NCBI RefSeq assembly: GCF_035046485.1
Contig: NC_085138.1
Coordinates: 293,490,256-293,554,255, forward strand
Length of the DNA: 64,000 nucleotides
DNA from: Aedes albopictus
Lineage: Eukaryota; Arthropoda; Insecta; Diptera; Culicidae
Direction of reading: 5' to 3'
Shown here: positions 33,789-46,664 of the stretch, piece by piece
Numbering within the stretch: the first letter of the stretch is position 1
Layout of the letters: each line of letters starts with the position of its first letter
The notes under the pieces: generated by a model
What the model saw: only the letters and a program-made list of their open reading frames with translations
Told to the model about the DNA's origin: nothing
Database searches by the model: none
Program-made: the position numbers and the translations under genes

Positions 33789-34137
33789 CCCGGGCAGAGT
33801 TCAAGTACTGACGATCAAAATGTGATATTGGTTTGTTTGAGATAAGAGGTAAAATAATGAAATAATGAAATAATGAAATAATGAAAATAATAGCAAAAAT
33901 TTGTTCTTGAACCATCTAACCAATAGCAAAATATGATATTTAAAGATCAATCAAATATGTAGCTCACTGCTATTGGTGGTGATCTTACCAAGAGCTAAAT
34001 GTGCTATGATGATGATGTTCCAGGAGTAAAATTGAGATATTATTTTCAGTTCTTTTACCTCTTATCTCAAACATACAAATATCACTTTTTGTTCTCCATA
34101 GCAAAATATGCTATTCAGCTTTTTTCCTCTGCTCGGG
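33789..34137. mobile_element. Foldback MITE with CCCGGGCAGAG/CTCTGCTCGGG ends
   Basis: A close relative of 7558-7881: the ends match with one mismatch, both are flanked by AT (33787-33788, 34138-34139), and the interior shares GATCAAAATGTGATATTGG and AATATCACTTT. An expanded AATGAAAT short repeat at 33853-33890 is new in this copy. Confidence 0.8.
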
Positions 34138-34139
34138 AT

Positions 34140-35213
34140 GACTTTAACGAAGAGGTTTACGAATGCTTTGTGGAGGTTCAATGTTCTCTTGCTTTACTGT
34201 TTTCCATTAAACTGATATCATTCATTTTCCAAAATTAGAAACAAATGAATAACCTAGTTTTATGTATCTATCACTACTGCTAAAAAATTCTAATGTGAAA
34301 CAAGCTCATCAATTTAATATCTCGAGTGTTATGAACTGTAAACTTGTTGTAGACTTTTTCTGTCGAGCATCCATACAATTTCGATATTCGACATTTCTAC
34401 AAAGCTGAGATGTAAAAATTCAATTATTACGAAACTGCATTAGCTTCGAACATTTTAAAGCGTTTGTATTTTATTAATTATCCTTTTCTTATTTGTTCCT
34501 ATCTTTTCTCAGGAGTTCTTAATTCGATTGGAATATCAACACAAATTACTGATCATCGGTCAAAGGTAGGTTAACAATCATTAAACCAGACAATAATAAA
34601 AGCAAAGAACATCTTCCATAACATAGTAGTATACGTAACGATTCCATCAACTGGGAGTCACAATGCACTTTTTGAAAGGGTAACCTTGACCATCGGAAAC
34701 AGGTTATCATCTTCTAATCAACTCTACGGCATGCAATTAAAGATCATGTTGTTCATGTAATCATCGTCTACTCACCACCCACCAGCAGCCATCAAAAGAC
34801 AAACGACACTTTGAAACAATTAGTTTCACCATCGAGCCCACAATCCGTTGGCAATCGACTGGCAGCGCAGTCACCAGAACGTCTGGAAGGTGCTAATCAG
34901 AACCTCCATTCCTGCTTACACACAAGCTCATTCACATACCTACAAGGAGAGCTTTAGCAAGATGCCTAATGGGATACAATCGTTTGGTCGTTTGGAGCCG
35001 CTACTGCTGGTGGGTGCTGGAGGCAAATCAAGGTCAACCAGTATAGTAGGACGGTATAACACCTGAGAGCAAGCAGAAGGAGAGGAGACGAACGATAAGT
35101 TGATTTCAAGTACGCGTGCCAACTAACCTGCGATGGGACGGTTGATGCCGTTTGCAGTAGCTCCGACACGGTGCGCGGTGAAGTGGAAACAAAGGTCGAG
35201 GCTGCAATGATGG
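34140..35213. other. Complex sequence, no recognised gene
   Basis: 34140-34740 is AT-rich. 34790-35210 is GC-richer, with overlapping short frames on both strands (34848-35066 plus, 34940-35169 minus) and no known motif. Confidence 0.4.
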
Positions 35214-35215
35214 TA

Positions 35216-36624
35216 GGGTAGTGGAGGTATTTTGGACCGGGCAGGTATTTTGGCCCACCTAGGGAGTTTTATGATATTTATCACATAATCTCTACTAAAT
35301 CTTGGTAAATTTTTATTGGAACACGAAAAGTATTCAACTATGTGATGACCTTTATTTCGGATGTCTATTAAATATGCTGTTCAGTATCAAAAATAAAGAA
35401 AATGTTTTCACTTCCAATGAAACGCACGAAAAAGCACCAAAAACAAAGAAGGTGACAAATTTGTAATCGGCTTCGAAGAGGTATTAAATTTTACAAATAA
35501 ATATTTATTTCATGTAAATGCAGTTAGGACCTTGTAAGAACTCAAAATAAACTGTTCTTGACCTCGGTGGAGCGATAATATTTACTAAAATGGTAGCTTG
35601 AGGTATGGCCAAAATATGTTCAACATAATCAGATGTGGACATATTTTAGACCACCTGTCAGATCCATCTCTCCAGTTCCTACTAAAAGGAGAAAATATTC
35701 ATGCCAATGTCATGTTAGAGTACATATAAATAAATAAATAAATACAATAAATAATACAATGAGTTGGGACCTCCCGTGATCTGGATTGTTATACGTTTAT
35801 TTTACAATGAGATTGTTGAGGGTTGGATTTGTTCTAACAACTTTTCGCCAAGTTAAAAATTTCGATTCGATTTGTGTCATAACAACTTTTCGACATGTTT
35901 CAGGTGTTCAGTCATCCAGTTTAGAAAAGTTGTCCTTCTCGGCAATCATTTTATGACTGAGACAATGTGTTTTCTAATGTATGTTTGACAATTTACGTAT
36001 CATTCAAATTACTTTATTCTTGATGACCTTTGTACATTACAATATGTGGAACGCCTTTATATTTAGCAAAATCACTAGACTTTCACACTCCTATGAAGCG
36101 TTACGTAATTTATGCATGGTGACTGACGTCATGCAATGGTTAATAAATACACGTTTTGCGTAACATTTTTTTATAAAACATCATACTACAATGAGTAAAA
36201 TCTGGCAATTGCAACAAAATGTCATCTTTTTTTACCGTTACGTAATTTTTAAACGTTCCCTGCCTAAAAATATGAATTAAAAATATGTAAACTTCACGTA
36301 GTTTTAACTATGTTTAAATTTTTGCTGAGGTGGCTTTCATTTCATCAATCAATTGAAGTATAATTTGGTGGGCCACAATATGTGCACTTGGTGGTCCAAA
36401 ATAAAATCAGGTGGTCCAAAATAGAAGCTTGAGATCCTTCAGGAGTTTTGATATTTCTTGTATTTACTACAACAATTTTGAGTTCTGTTTGGCCTTTTTC
36501 GACAGAAAACATGTTGCTATACGTAATGCCTACTGAAATTATCCATATTTTGAAGTAGGAACTTTCTTTTTTCGCTGAATTGTTCATCCACTTCCTAAAG
36601 GGGTCCAAAATACCTCCCTTACCC
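35216..36624. mobile_element. TA-flanked inverted-repeat element, 1409 bp
   Basis: 23-bp terminal inverted repeats, GGGTAGTGGAGGTATTTTGG on the left and GGGTAAGGGAGGTATTTTGG mirrored on the right, have two mismatches. TA flanks both (35214-35215, 36625-36626). GGTCCAAAATA-type boxes recur just inside the ends. No transposase frame. Confidence 0.8.
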
Positions 36625-37445
36625 TATATGTACCTAAGTACTATCATCGTTGGGGTTTCGGAAGTTTGCATGTTACGGAATATTGAGTGTAACCACAAGG
36701 AAGGTGCTACCCAAGTAACACAACTTGTTACAATACTGTATGTAATGCATGATTCATACAAACGTCCATGTTTTGTTCTGAATATGGAAAACTTATTTTC
36801 GTACACTTATATCACCGAAAAAGCGCAAAAAATGGCGGCTTATAAAACATCTACGATGTTACCAAAGATGTTTTTTAATACATTCTTATATCATAAAATT
36901 AAGTATCGCATATGTTCTCAGCAACATCGTAAGAACTTACTTTTTGATAGCAGGAAAATTATTCTTTATCAATCGCACACTGTGGAAATAATGTGACATG
37001 TGCTATTTGGTAATGGCTCAAAATAATTGTCAAGCCTTACATTTCATTTGTAATTCATCATCACGATGTTGGTCACTATGACTTAAATACATGTGCCATT
37101 CAAAATTTATGGTGAAATAAACACATTCACTCTTCATGAATTAATTCGCCTCCCATCGGATTGAAAACAAGAAGGGAGGATTTTGTCATCTCTATGGTTT
37201 TTGTGAGATTTTCGAGTACATTTTCAGATATGCAACATGGTGGATTCTTGACACAGTACCGTCAGAAAGTTTTGGAATGCTATTTTTAATCATAACGTAT
37301 AAATTAAGAGCTTTTACACTGTAGAATTTGTATTCGTTATCATTAAGGCAACTATATTATTACATTGAATGTTAAAAATTTCCCAGATAAATATTTATTC
37401 GGAGAAAAACTTGTGGATAAACAAACTACTATGCATCTATAAGAG

Positions 37446-37782
37446 ATTCATCGTGCCAAGCGTGAAAAACACGAACACACTACTGAAACTTAGTAAACGC
37501 GAATTAAGTGTGTACACAGGATTGTTAACTGGGCACTGCCCATCTCGACACTTTCTATTGAAGCTCAAGAAGATTGAATCAGAAGAATGTCGGTTCTGTG
37601 GTTTCAACTCTGAAACCTCGGAACATCTACTTTGTGAGTGTAGTTTTCTCTTTAAGAAGAGAGAACGTTATTTCGGTGGATGTATCATGCATCCCCGAGA
37701 TATCTGGTGGAATATAAATCCCAAGAAGGTAGTGGCTTTCATTTTGGAAGCTATTCCAGACTGGGGTATAATGCAGGCCTAA
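37446..37782 (+). pseudogene. LINE ORF2 C-terminal end (tail zinc knuckle)
   Basis: Codes LTGHCPSRHFLLKLKK followed by a C-x2-C-x8-H-x4-C-type cluster (ECRFCG...EHLLCEC), the same type of C-terminal knuckle seen in the LINE at 19378-21894. The open frame begins in flanking DNA at 37369, but element homology starts after the target duplication. Reverse transcriptase and RNase H are missing, so it is a dead fragment. Confidence 0.75.
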
Positions 37783-37917
37783 AAAAAAAAACAATCGCTA
37801 GTTCTTAATACTAGTGAGTGTACTAATGTACTGCATAAAGCAACTGGGTCTTACCACAATAGATCAATTAATGGTCGCAGTGGTTGTGTACCCCTACAGG
37901 GAAAAAAAAAAAAAAAA
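37446..37917 (+). mobile_element. LINE 3' fragment (LOA/I-type), 5'-truncated, poly(A)
   Basis: Flanked by a 15-bp duplication with one mismatch: ATGCATCTATAAGAG at 37431-37445 and ATGCATCTATAAAAG at 37918-37932. It ends in a run of about 17 A preceded by GGTCGCAGTGGTTGTGTACC, a 3' end shared with the insert at 26529-27395. Confidence 0.85.
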
Positions 37918-38365
37918 ATGCATCTATAAAAGCGTTAGTGTCCAATCTTTTAGCAGGCACTGTAATTTGTCTGGCCTGATAGGAAAGTATTCAAATTATT
38001 GGAAAAACATTCAAAATACATTTTTTGTACATCTCAATAACATGTTTATCGAGTACTACTTGAATCGATTAAAATACATTGAAAAAACATCTTGGCAACG
38101 TACTAGCAACATCCATTTTCACATAGCATACAACGATGTGATTTTTGGTTTTTGATACCTGTTTTGAACATCAGTGCAACAATAACAAAGTTAGAGTGCA
38201 GATCGTGGGATCAGTCAAAATAAATTCTTGTCTAATTTTGCGGTATCAAAATTTTCGTTTCTAAGTGAGTTTTAGTCGTCACGTAAGTACTCAAAGTGTC
38301 CGCACAGCATAAACTATCATGGTGCTATCATAGTTAAATTTCGGTGTAGTTTTATGTGCATAAGA

Positions 38366-38623
38366 TCTATATATATAAAAATGAATTTCTGTCTGTCGGT
38401 CAGACAGACACGCTATGGATTCGGAAACTACTGAAACGGTCGGCTTCAAATTTTGTATGCAGGGGGGTTCGGGACCGGGGAAGGTTCTGAGCCTGGTGTG
38501 AGACCTCTCCGGTCTCTGGAACGGGGGGCTCCTATACAGATGACTTTCTTGGGACGTCCCTATGGAGCTGCATGTCAAAAAAACACAGTAGGCAGGCAGT
38601 ACGACGTTTGCCGGGACAGCTAG
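38366..38623 (+). mobile_element. Non-autonomous Helitron, copy 1 (258 bp)
   Basis: Starts TCTATATATATAAAAATGAA and ends GTTTGCCGGGACAGCTAG, the usual insect Helitron termini (5' TC, 3' CTRR). A subterminal GGCAGG/TTTGCC pairing is weak. The A before it fits insertion at an AT dinucleotide. Confidence 0.8.
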
Positions 38624-38936
38624 TCTATATATATAAAAATGAATTGGAAGTCCCTTTGAGGCAACAAAACTCAAGAACGGATGAACCGATCAGCTTGACT
38701 CTTGCACGGTTCGGTTCGTATTCGTGTAGGCTGTGTTTATATGTCCAAAAAGTTACGAAAAACAACTAGAAAAGTAAGAAAATTGATAAAGTACTGATTT
38801 TCGTGAGCTGGGAAGGAAATCAACACGATTGAAATGAAACCAATCTAGAGTGCGGTGACGTTATGACCTCAACACACGCCTCAACAGTTGTCAAACCACC
38901 ACAGCTCGGCAAGACAAAGTTTGCCGGGACAGCTAG
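38624..38936 (+). mobile_element. Non-autonomous Helitron, copy 2 (313 bp), directly abutting copy 1
   Basis: Begins with the same first 20 bases as copy 1 immediately after the CTAG of copy 1. It ends in a subterminal hairpin CGGCAA/TTGCCG (about 38917-38926) and CAGCTAG, followed by T. The interior differs from copy 1, so this is not a simple duplication. Confidence 0.8.
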
Positions 38937-39311
38937 TGTATCATAAATTTAAGTGAGTGAGGGGAGACAGAGATCTGATAAACTTATACATTAACGTATA
39001 GAATACGTAAAAATAACGTATTCGTAACATATTTGAGCCTAAAGGTTATAACTATGTGCTGATGATGTTTTACATAAATATCATCTTGAATTGAAAGAAG
39101 ACAACGATACACAAATCAAGTTTAATCAACGTGTTATTTACGTTGCTGTAACGTGTGGTGAGGTTGATGAGATTTTTACGTAGCTTGTTAATGACAAACA
39201 TAGTTTAAACCTGATTTCAACATAAGATGTGTACAGATACAATTAAAATACTGCATTAAAACATCTTTTTCAAATTTCATTTTCAAAGATGTTTTCTGTG
39301 TTACTTGGGTA

Positions 39312-39471
39312 ACTAGTAGCAATGGAAAAACTCTCTTCTATCTAGTGCTATCTAATGGTCTGTTTGCAAGGGAGGTCAAATAGATCTGCAAACAAGTAAT
39401 CAAACATAAAAAATCAAAGATTCAATGTTCAAAGACTATTTCTATCTGGCTACGTTCAAATACGACGTTGA
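39312..39471. other. Short unrecognised stretch
   Basis: Follows the CCCAAGTAACACA-ended element. No feature recognised. Confidence 0.4.
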
Positions 39472-39560
39472 CATAATCAACTTTGACGGTTGTTGTCCAG
39501 CATTCTTGCAGCATGCCCTGTCCACCGTATCCTTCCGACTTTGGCCACTTTCTGGGCACT
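39472..39560 (-). pseudogene. RTE C-terminal fragment
   Basis: Read on the minus strand it matches the RTE element around 2975-3065, including the stretch coding for GRIRWTGHAARM-like residues. It ends at an AAATA simple repeat. Confidence 0.7.
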
Positions 39561-39608
39561 TAAATAAATAATTAAATAAATAAATAAACAAATAAATAAA
39601 TAAATAAT
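39561..39608. repeat. AAATA-type simple repeat
   Basis: TAAATAAATAATTAAATAAATA-like A/T repeat, possibly the expanded tail next to the RTE fragment. Confidence 0.85.
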
Positions 39609-40540
39609 TATCTTCTACCTACTAACTTAGTGAAATATCCGAGAGCCGCTTTTTTGAGGCGATTAGTGTTCCATGTTCTGCTGGGTTCCATGCTGCAGCG
39701 TTACTACTGGTTGTTGCCAGTATCGATGTTATAGTGTCACGACAACTAGGTTCAGACATTAATAATGTAGGAGGAGTATCGTTCATTAGTTCGAACTTGG
39801 TTGATTTGCAATTTTGTTTGCTCTGGAGATCTCTTGGTACAATAACAGGGAAGGCCGTGTTGACAGAAAATATACTTCAAATTTCCTTGTTCTATGAGGC
39901 GGCGAAATCTATGAATCATGAGTTATTAACATTTGTCAGCTATCACTTTTTGATCGTTGATCTGGTTTCATCCTGTTGTCCTGAATCTGAAAATGTGACT
40001 AAGCCTTCAAGAAGTCTTTCAAGTCCCCTATGATGATCTTCCTTGATACAACCGCCAGTCTTCGCTGGGAATTGTGTTTCTAGTTGGTGCTTCCATCCCA
40101 GCTGCAATCTGTAAGTACCAGTGAAAAGAATTGTCAGACAAAAGAGGCACAAAACTAGCAACAAAGAAGGTGCGACGATTACTCTTTATCCCTACTGGTA
40201 ACAGATAATGACATGATCTCGATATTTTTTGTTGCAGACAAAACGGAAGCTGAATTTGTTGCGTACTTTTCAACTCGTGAATAATCAATTATTGCTAACC
40301 CAAAGTCGAAACGGTTTGATGATAGAGCTTCACCAGAGATGCAGTGTTTACCGACTCGAAGTTACCATTCGAAAATCGCAATGCAAGGCTTAAAAATCTC
40401 TAAACTCGTGGTGTACGATGTTAATCCCATTATTTTCAAGTTGGGACAAACTTATGTCGCATGGGTTTGTTTGTCGCAACAAACACAGGTTGCGACATTG
40501 TCATTATTGTTGCGCGATGGTTGAATTTTGATTCACTGGT
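39609..40540. other. Complex sequence, no recognised gene
   Basis: Short frames on both strands (39734-40033, 40028-40288) lack motifs. Near 40440-40520, TTGCGACA and GCGACAT words suggest another small repeat element. Confidence 0.35.
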
Positions 40541-40544
40541 AAGT

Positions 40545-41520
40545 ACACAGAAAAAAATCTGAAAATTATCTCTAGCATAATTGACAAATTCGCTTTAGCA
40601 GAAATCATGTAATTAGTTTTTACGCATAATTTTGTGCCAAACATCATGCACATGCGGAGAATGCCAGAAATGATGCTATTTTATGCGTCAACTCTGAAAT
40701 TCACATTCTATTCCCCAAAGCTTTATGCTAACTTATCGTATTTTTACACGTTTTTCCTTTCATCCCGTCGTCAGCATCGGTAGTAGAGCCAACGTGCTAC
40801 AGCCATCTTTGGTCGACGACAGTTCATTTGTTTGTGTCCTGTAAGTTTTAACTGTTTTCAAAATGTGTGATTTTTTATGTGGTTTAGCCAGGTAGCAAGC
40901 AATATTTAGCGCTTTCCTGCGGAGTCATCAATATGTGCAATTGTGTAAGTGGCCGTTCTACAAAAAAAAAACGCGAAAAAATCCTTCTGTAAAGTGTAAA
41001 CATTGCCCCCGTCGATGCAAAACCTGATAATCCCGTTCCTCAACATTCTGGCAAACTTCGTATGAAGGTGTTTCGGCAGTCGACACAAACGCTGGAAAAG
41101 CGGTGGAAGTACAGACCTTTGGATTGGTTTTCTCCTGTGATTCTGTGATTTTTTGATGAAGTTCCTTGCGCAGTGTCAGCGGCGAATGGAAGCATACGAG
41201 AAGCATACCAGTGTGAGCTACACAGAAAAAAATATGAATAGCTCTAGCACAAACCGTAAATTCGTTGAATATTGCATCGCGTAACCTCCGTCTCAGCACA
41301 AAGTTGTGCCAAATATCATGCACATGCAGGGAATGCTTATAACCGCTAAATATTATGTAAGAACAATTAAAATTAATCTTTTCTTATCGCGATTTTACAC
41401 GATTTTCGTTTAAACCGATGCGTCGTCCGTCGTCGCCGCGGATGACAGCGGAACAGCCATATTGTAAGCTCAAGTTGACTGTGGTGGCTGTGATTTGTTT
41501 TCGCGTATTTGAACATAAAA
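40545..41520. repeat. Two diverged direct copies of a ~300-bp repeat
   Basis: ACACAGAAAAAAAT (40547) followed by TTTTGTGCCAAACATCATGC and GTCGTC-rich text recurs from ACACAGAAAAAAAT (about 41220) with AGTTGTGCCAAATATCATGC. Spacing is about 670 bp. Related GTGCATGAT words continue to 42400. Probably an old non-coding element family. Confidence 0.55.
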
Positions 41521-42531
41521 ATATCAGCTCTTGGTGTGGAAAAATCTGTGGCATACAACGTCATGGTGCATGGTGTGATTTTGTGGTCTCATTCAACTGA
41601 ATGTGTGCAAAAATCTGTGAATTTGCGGGAGGACAAGCCAAAAATCTGCAGCACCGATTTAATTGTTATTGTATGGGATACTCACAACGCAACGCCGACT
41701 TGAGAGAAAAAAATTGTGTCATTGAGCAGTTACAGTGATTTTGAATAATAAAATTTATGCAAAAGTTTACAAAATGATGAATCGTCGTTCTTTCTCAGAA
41801 ACTCCCAGCCGATATCCGCGCATCTGAAATCCAATTCTCCTCCGCTTGATCTAAAACATCGATAGTGTGTCCGCCTTGTTCTCATTTGTGCGCTATGGTT
41901 AATTGGATGCAAATTCTAATAAGAAACTGAGCTGCTGGATTTCGTGATGATTGAAATTTACATTAACTGAAGAACGGAGCGTGTAAAAGTTAAAACTCGT
42001 GTATTATTGAACGATACTGAGCATTCCCGTTATGTGCATGATTTCTCGTATAAAATTACTTGAAAATTTTTATCTGTGAATGTATTTTTTCCCAGATGAA
42101 AATGAAGCTGCAACTACAAATTCACTGAAATAAATTATATCATCTGACAAAAAGTGGTGTTTTATTTGATTTGTCTTGAGTTCCAAACGCTGTGTTGTGG
42201 TCTGTTCGGTTCGGTTTTGTTGATTGGGCTTGGGCAGCTTTGCAGCTCTCTTTCACTCCATGGTTCGTAACACAAATGCTAACGGAAAATTACATGCTGG
42301 CTGAAATTTCTGCGACGATTCGTAAAAATATTTTCGAAAATTCGAGACGAGTAAAATACACCAATCATCGCATTCCCTTTATGTGCATTATTATTGGCGT
42401 AATTTTACAGGAAATGTTTTATCTGTGTATTCATGATGGAATTACGGGTATTGAAAGAGAATACATCTTAACAATGTTTCTTGAAAATGAATTTTTGAAT
42501 GAATTTCTGTAATTATCCTAGAAACAAGAAA
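41521..42531. other. AT-rich sequence with related short words, no gene
   Basis: Two CATTCCC-TTATGTGCATNAT phrases (about 42022 and 42370) echo the preceding repeat. The frame 42192-42512 (106 codons) has no recognisable domain. Confidence 0.35.
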
Positions 42532-42533
42532 TA

Positions 42534-43485
42534 TAGGGTGCCCCAGAAAGTATGGGCACAACTTTGCAGCTCTGCCATTTGAGAATTAATGCATAACAAA
42601 CTTTATTTTCACACATATCCTGCCTTAATATATTGACAACAAATGCCAATTATTAAAATTTGCATTTTACACTTCGTTTGAATGCGGTGGAGCATTCCCT
42701 AAAAGACCTTTAAAAGCTTCTGCACAAATTGCTTTATTTTTTAATAACATTGTTTAACAAATTATTTTCTACGCATAAAATTAAGCTCCATAAAAATTTC
42801 AAAAAAAATATATATATTCGTGTATTTCTACATATGTATCTATTATACAATCCTTAGTTTAAATTGAAAACGTATATTTTTGAACCTGAAAAGTGAATTA
42901 AAACTCCAAAATCGATATTTATGAAAACCCGTTTTTCTAACAGTTGAAAACAAACTTCTGAATATATATCACAGCATGCACAGAATTACAATTCAATTCC
43001 ACTATAAGTAAAATAAACGCTCTAGCTTTATGAAGAGTAGATTAAATTATTTTTATTCTCATTAAAAAATGTTTTAAAACTTGAATGTCTGTGGGCATGT
43101 TTATCCAAAAATAGAAAAGGCGAATTTTTCAGTTTTCTCAAAGTTCTGAAATACCCAAATACGCACAGGCAAAACATATTTTTAGAAAATATTCAAATCA
43201 GCCATCTGAGGAAACATTTTTTCGATTATATCATGCGAAAAAAAATGTTTCGAATTTGGGAATTTGACAAAACCGTAAAAAAGTAGTTTGTGCAGAAGTT
43301 TCAAAAGGTGTTTTTTCATTGTAATCATTCTGCATACAAAAACTCTTTTTAATGTACAAACTCTTTACAGGTATCAATGAAAATACTTTGAATAAACATA
43401 CAAAAATATAAAAATTGTCGTTTGTTAAGAAAACGATTGTAGTTTCGCTATACAAAGTTGTGCGCATACTTTCTGGGGCACCCTA
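42534..43485. mobile_element. TA-flanked mariner-like MITE, 952 bp
   Basis: 33-bp ends starting TAGGGTGCCCCAGAAAGTAT match with one mismatch. TA flanks both ends (42532-42533, 43486-43487). The AT-rich interior has no transposase. Confidence 0.85.
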
Positions 43486-43487
43486 TA

Positions 43488-43801
43488 AGGTAGAATCATC
43501 AGGTTTGGCCAGTCATGTGTTTTGGCCGTAGTGCGTTAGAAAGTAAAAAGAAAACCTTCATCACAGTGCGTTATTCAGCCTTTTGCGATTCAAATCGAGC
43601 TAAGTTTATTCTACGAGTATGTACATCCAAATATAATATGATGATAACAGCTGTAAACACCAGAGGTTTTGATTGAAAAATGGTAGAACATACAGTTTTC
43701 CTTTAGAATTTAGCTCTCATATATCTATTGTGTCTACTCCAATAAGAAATGCACGTGATTGGCCGAAATAGCAGCCAACGTTAAGTAATACAAACGTCAA
43801 A
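43488..43801. other. Short unrecognised stretch
   Basis: No coding frame or terminal repeat recognised. Confidence 0.4.
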
Positions 43802-43803
43802 TA

Positions 43804-44059
43804 CAGTAGACGTTCGGTCGGTGCAAACGGTTTGACTGCAATGGTTTTTAACTGCAAGACCGCTAAGTGCAACAATTTTGCGGTTATCGTATAGCTAGCT
43901 GTACCTGTCAAAATGAAATGTCAACAGTGATGCGAAGTTTTTCGCATGCACTTTTACTGAAATGCGCAATTATTCAGAAACTGGCAGATTTATGACGTTG
44001 CAGTTATCGAATTTCGGTAAGTGAATCGAAAACCTGTTGCCGTTATCGAACGTCTACTG
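43804..44059. mobile_element. pogo-like MITE, 256 bp
   Basis: CAGTAGACGTTCG at 43804-43816 is mirrored by CGAACGTCTACTG at 44047-44059, with TA on both sides. The CAGT start and TA target are typical of pogo-type ends. GCGGTTATCG/CGTTATCG words repeat inside. Confidence 0.8.
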
Positions 44060-44061
44060 TA

Positions 44062-44390
44062 TCAACTTGATTTCTGCATTTTTCATACAAAATATAGGGC
44101 AGTTTTCGGCAGTTTTTTTTCTCTTCGTCATGAAGGGCCTTTCGAAAACTTTTGAACTCAAAGTTGGCTTCAAATCTTTTCCAACCAAGCTGAATTATAC
44201 GACAAAGATTCAGATAATTTGGCCAACAAAAACCCCTCATTACGAAGAGAATAAACCTACCGATAGTACCCATCGTCACCCTAGATATGAACTTTTCATT
44301 TGACGTATTGGTAGTTTTTATAGGTTATTCGGTTAATTTTTAAAATACTTTCCCTTAGACTGCCAAAAATCGGTGCTCGTATAATATGTG
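44062..44390. other. Short unrecognised stretch
   Basis: Overlapping 78- and 88-codon frames on opposite strands. I see no domain and call none. Confidence 0.35.
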
Positions 44391-44392
44391 TA

Positions 44393-44590
44393 AGGTACAC
44401 GGGAGCAAGTTGAAACACGAAGCTTTGAAATAAATTTCCATACAATTTGGAAATTTATCCTACGCTAAAAGATTGTTTGAATCAAAAACTATGTGTTATG
44501 GCTATCAAACTGTTTATCAGCATTAGAAAACATCATGTTAACCCGCTGTTTCATCTTGCCCCACCCGTTTCTACTTGTCCCGGTGTACCT
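44393..44590. mobile_element. TA-flanked MITE, 198 bp
   Basis: AGGTACACGGGAGCAAGTTG on the left pairs with the right end, read as AGGTACACCGGGACAAGTAG, with a short indel. TA flanks both (44391-44392, 44591-44592). Confidence 0.65.
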
Positions 44591-44592
44591 TA

Positions 44593-45072
44593 TTTCGATA
44601 TGTCCATTTTTTTTTATTTGACAATCATTGCCATTTTGAAAACCCCAATGACAGCTAGCAAGTTGGTGCCGCCAATCTACTTAGCTGCGCAAGAGAGCGA
44701 GATAGCATAAAAAGGCAGAGGCTAATGTGCCTCTCTCAACATGCACTGACCATTAAGATTCTGTCACCTTCAATAGACCTTTTCATATGACAGGCCCGCG
44801 TATGCATTTGTTTGAAAAGATTGAACAACAGCTGCTAATGCGGACCTGTCATCTTCATAGAATAACTGTAGAACTGTGAAAAGAAAAAGTGGTTTTGATA
44901 TTTGGCTTATCCAAAGCTGCTCCCCTATTAAACCACCCATGAAAATCAACCTAGTGTATGGAACATCGGCAATGGGAGGAATTTAACCCCCAAAACCCGT
45001 CCCTTGTGCATGGGCTTGCCTTGCTCCATTAGTACTGGTAGAGCCGAGGAGTCATTGCAATCTTCAACCACC
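44593..45072. other. Unrecognised stretch
   Basis: Weak inverted words (TATGACAGGCCCGC near 44786, GCGGACCTGTCAT near 44839) hint at a small eroded element. No gene. Confidence 0.35.
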
Positions 45073-45074
45073 TA

Positions 45075-46664
45075 CACTCCCGTGCAAAAGTTTGGGGTCA
45101 CCCCCTCAAAAACATGGAAATGTTTTTCGGTCATATCTCAGTCATCTTTCATTTAATCCAGTCGTTCTCAGACTCTATCGAAACATAAGGAGTTGGATTT
45201 GATTCGTAGGTACTTTTCACAAATTTCATATGAAATTTTTAGTATAAAAAGTTAACCTAAACTTACATGTATTTCCTAAATCTGTACGTAAAATTGTTTT
45301 GCGTGTAATTCAAAATTGGGTCGACCAAATTTTAAAATTAAAGTTGCATTAGAACCCTATTTCTATCCTCTTTGAGAGCCATTTACTAGATTTTAGCGGA
45401 AAAAATCATAACATAATTTAAATTATCGAGTTAGGTTTACAAGTCACCGTGCAAAAGTTTGGGGTCACCCCTTAGTATGCTGCATCGTGCAAAAGTTTGG
45501 GGTCACCTTCCAAATGAAGTCTATGTCGGATTTTTGTTCAAATCGTCATTTCTTTTCGGTGCAACTTCAATTCTTTCTTTGATAGTTGAATGGCAAGTCA
45601 CAGAAATGATTATGAAATGTTCATAAATTAAGTTCTCGACTAAGTTAAGGTAGAAAATGGTATATAAAATCCATACTAAATCAGCTGAGTACGTTATATA
45701 AAGTGCCAAAGAGGATGGAAGTAAGATAAAAATGACTGATTCGCGAATTGTACCCTAAAACAGTTGTAAGTGTTATAACCACAAACATACCATTACCCCA
45801 AAATCCACAAGTTTAAGGAATGTTACATATTTTAATTTAAATGGCATTTTCATCAAAAGGTTATCCCTTTGCTTTGCACCAAAACACTAAATCTCGAATG
45901 TAATAGTACATTCGAAGAAATGACATTCAATGTAATGGTTTTTGGGAAAATTGTGTATTTGTGGTTTTAACACTTACAGTTACATAGGGTAGAATTCACG
46001 AATTAGTCATTTTTATCTCACTTCTATCCTCTTTCGCACTTTATATAACGAACTTAGCTGATTTAGTGTGGATTTTATATACCATTTTCTACCTTAACTT
46101 AGTCTAGAACTTAGTTTATGAACATTTCATAACCATTTATGAGTCTTGCCATTCAACTATCATGGAAGGAATTGGAGTTGCACCAAAAAATGACGATTTG
46201 AATAAAAATCCGACTCAGACTTCATTTGAAAGGTGACCCCAAACTTTTGCACGATGCAGCATACTAAGGGGTGACCCCAAACTTTTGCACGGTGACTTGT
46301 AAACCTAACTCGATAATTTAAATTATGTTATGATTTTTTTCGCTAAAATCTAATGGATGGCTCTCAAAGAGGATAGAAATAGCGTTTTAATGCTACTTTA
46401 ATTTCAAAATTTGGACGACCCAATTTTGAATTACACGGAAAACAATTTTTCGTACATATTTAGGAAAAACATGTAAGTTTAGGTAAACTTTTTATACTAA
46501 AAATTTCATATGAAATTTGTGAAAAGTACCTACGAAACAAATCCAACTCTTTATCTTTTGGTAGAGTCTAAGAACGAGTGGATTAAATGAAAGATGACTG
46601 AGATATGACCGAAAAACATTTTTATGTTTTCGAGGGGGTGACCCCAAACTTTTGCACGGGAGTG
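45075..46664. mobile_element. 1.59-kb palindromic Tc1-like foldback element
   Basis: CACTCCCGTGCAAAAGTTTG at the left is perfectly mirrored at the right. TA flanks both ends (45073-45074, 46665-46666). Inverted homology runs almost the whole way: arms of about 725 bp with roughly 145 bp between them. In each arm GTGCAAAAGTTTGGGGTCAC occurs three times (left: about 45082, 45450 and 45487). No transposase. Confidence 0.9.

Larger units (their letters stand above)
36710..39309. mobile_element. TA-flanked element with CCCAAGTAACACA ends, host to other insertions
   Basis: CCCAAGTAACACA is perfect at both ends, flanked by TA (36708-36709, 39310-39311). AAAGATGTT words lie just inside both ends. 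The 2600-bp span contains a LINE 3' fragment (37446-37917) and two Helitrons (38366-38936), which leaves roughly 1.5 kb of native sequence. No transposase seen. Confidence 0.65.
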
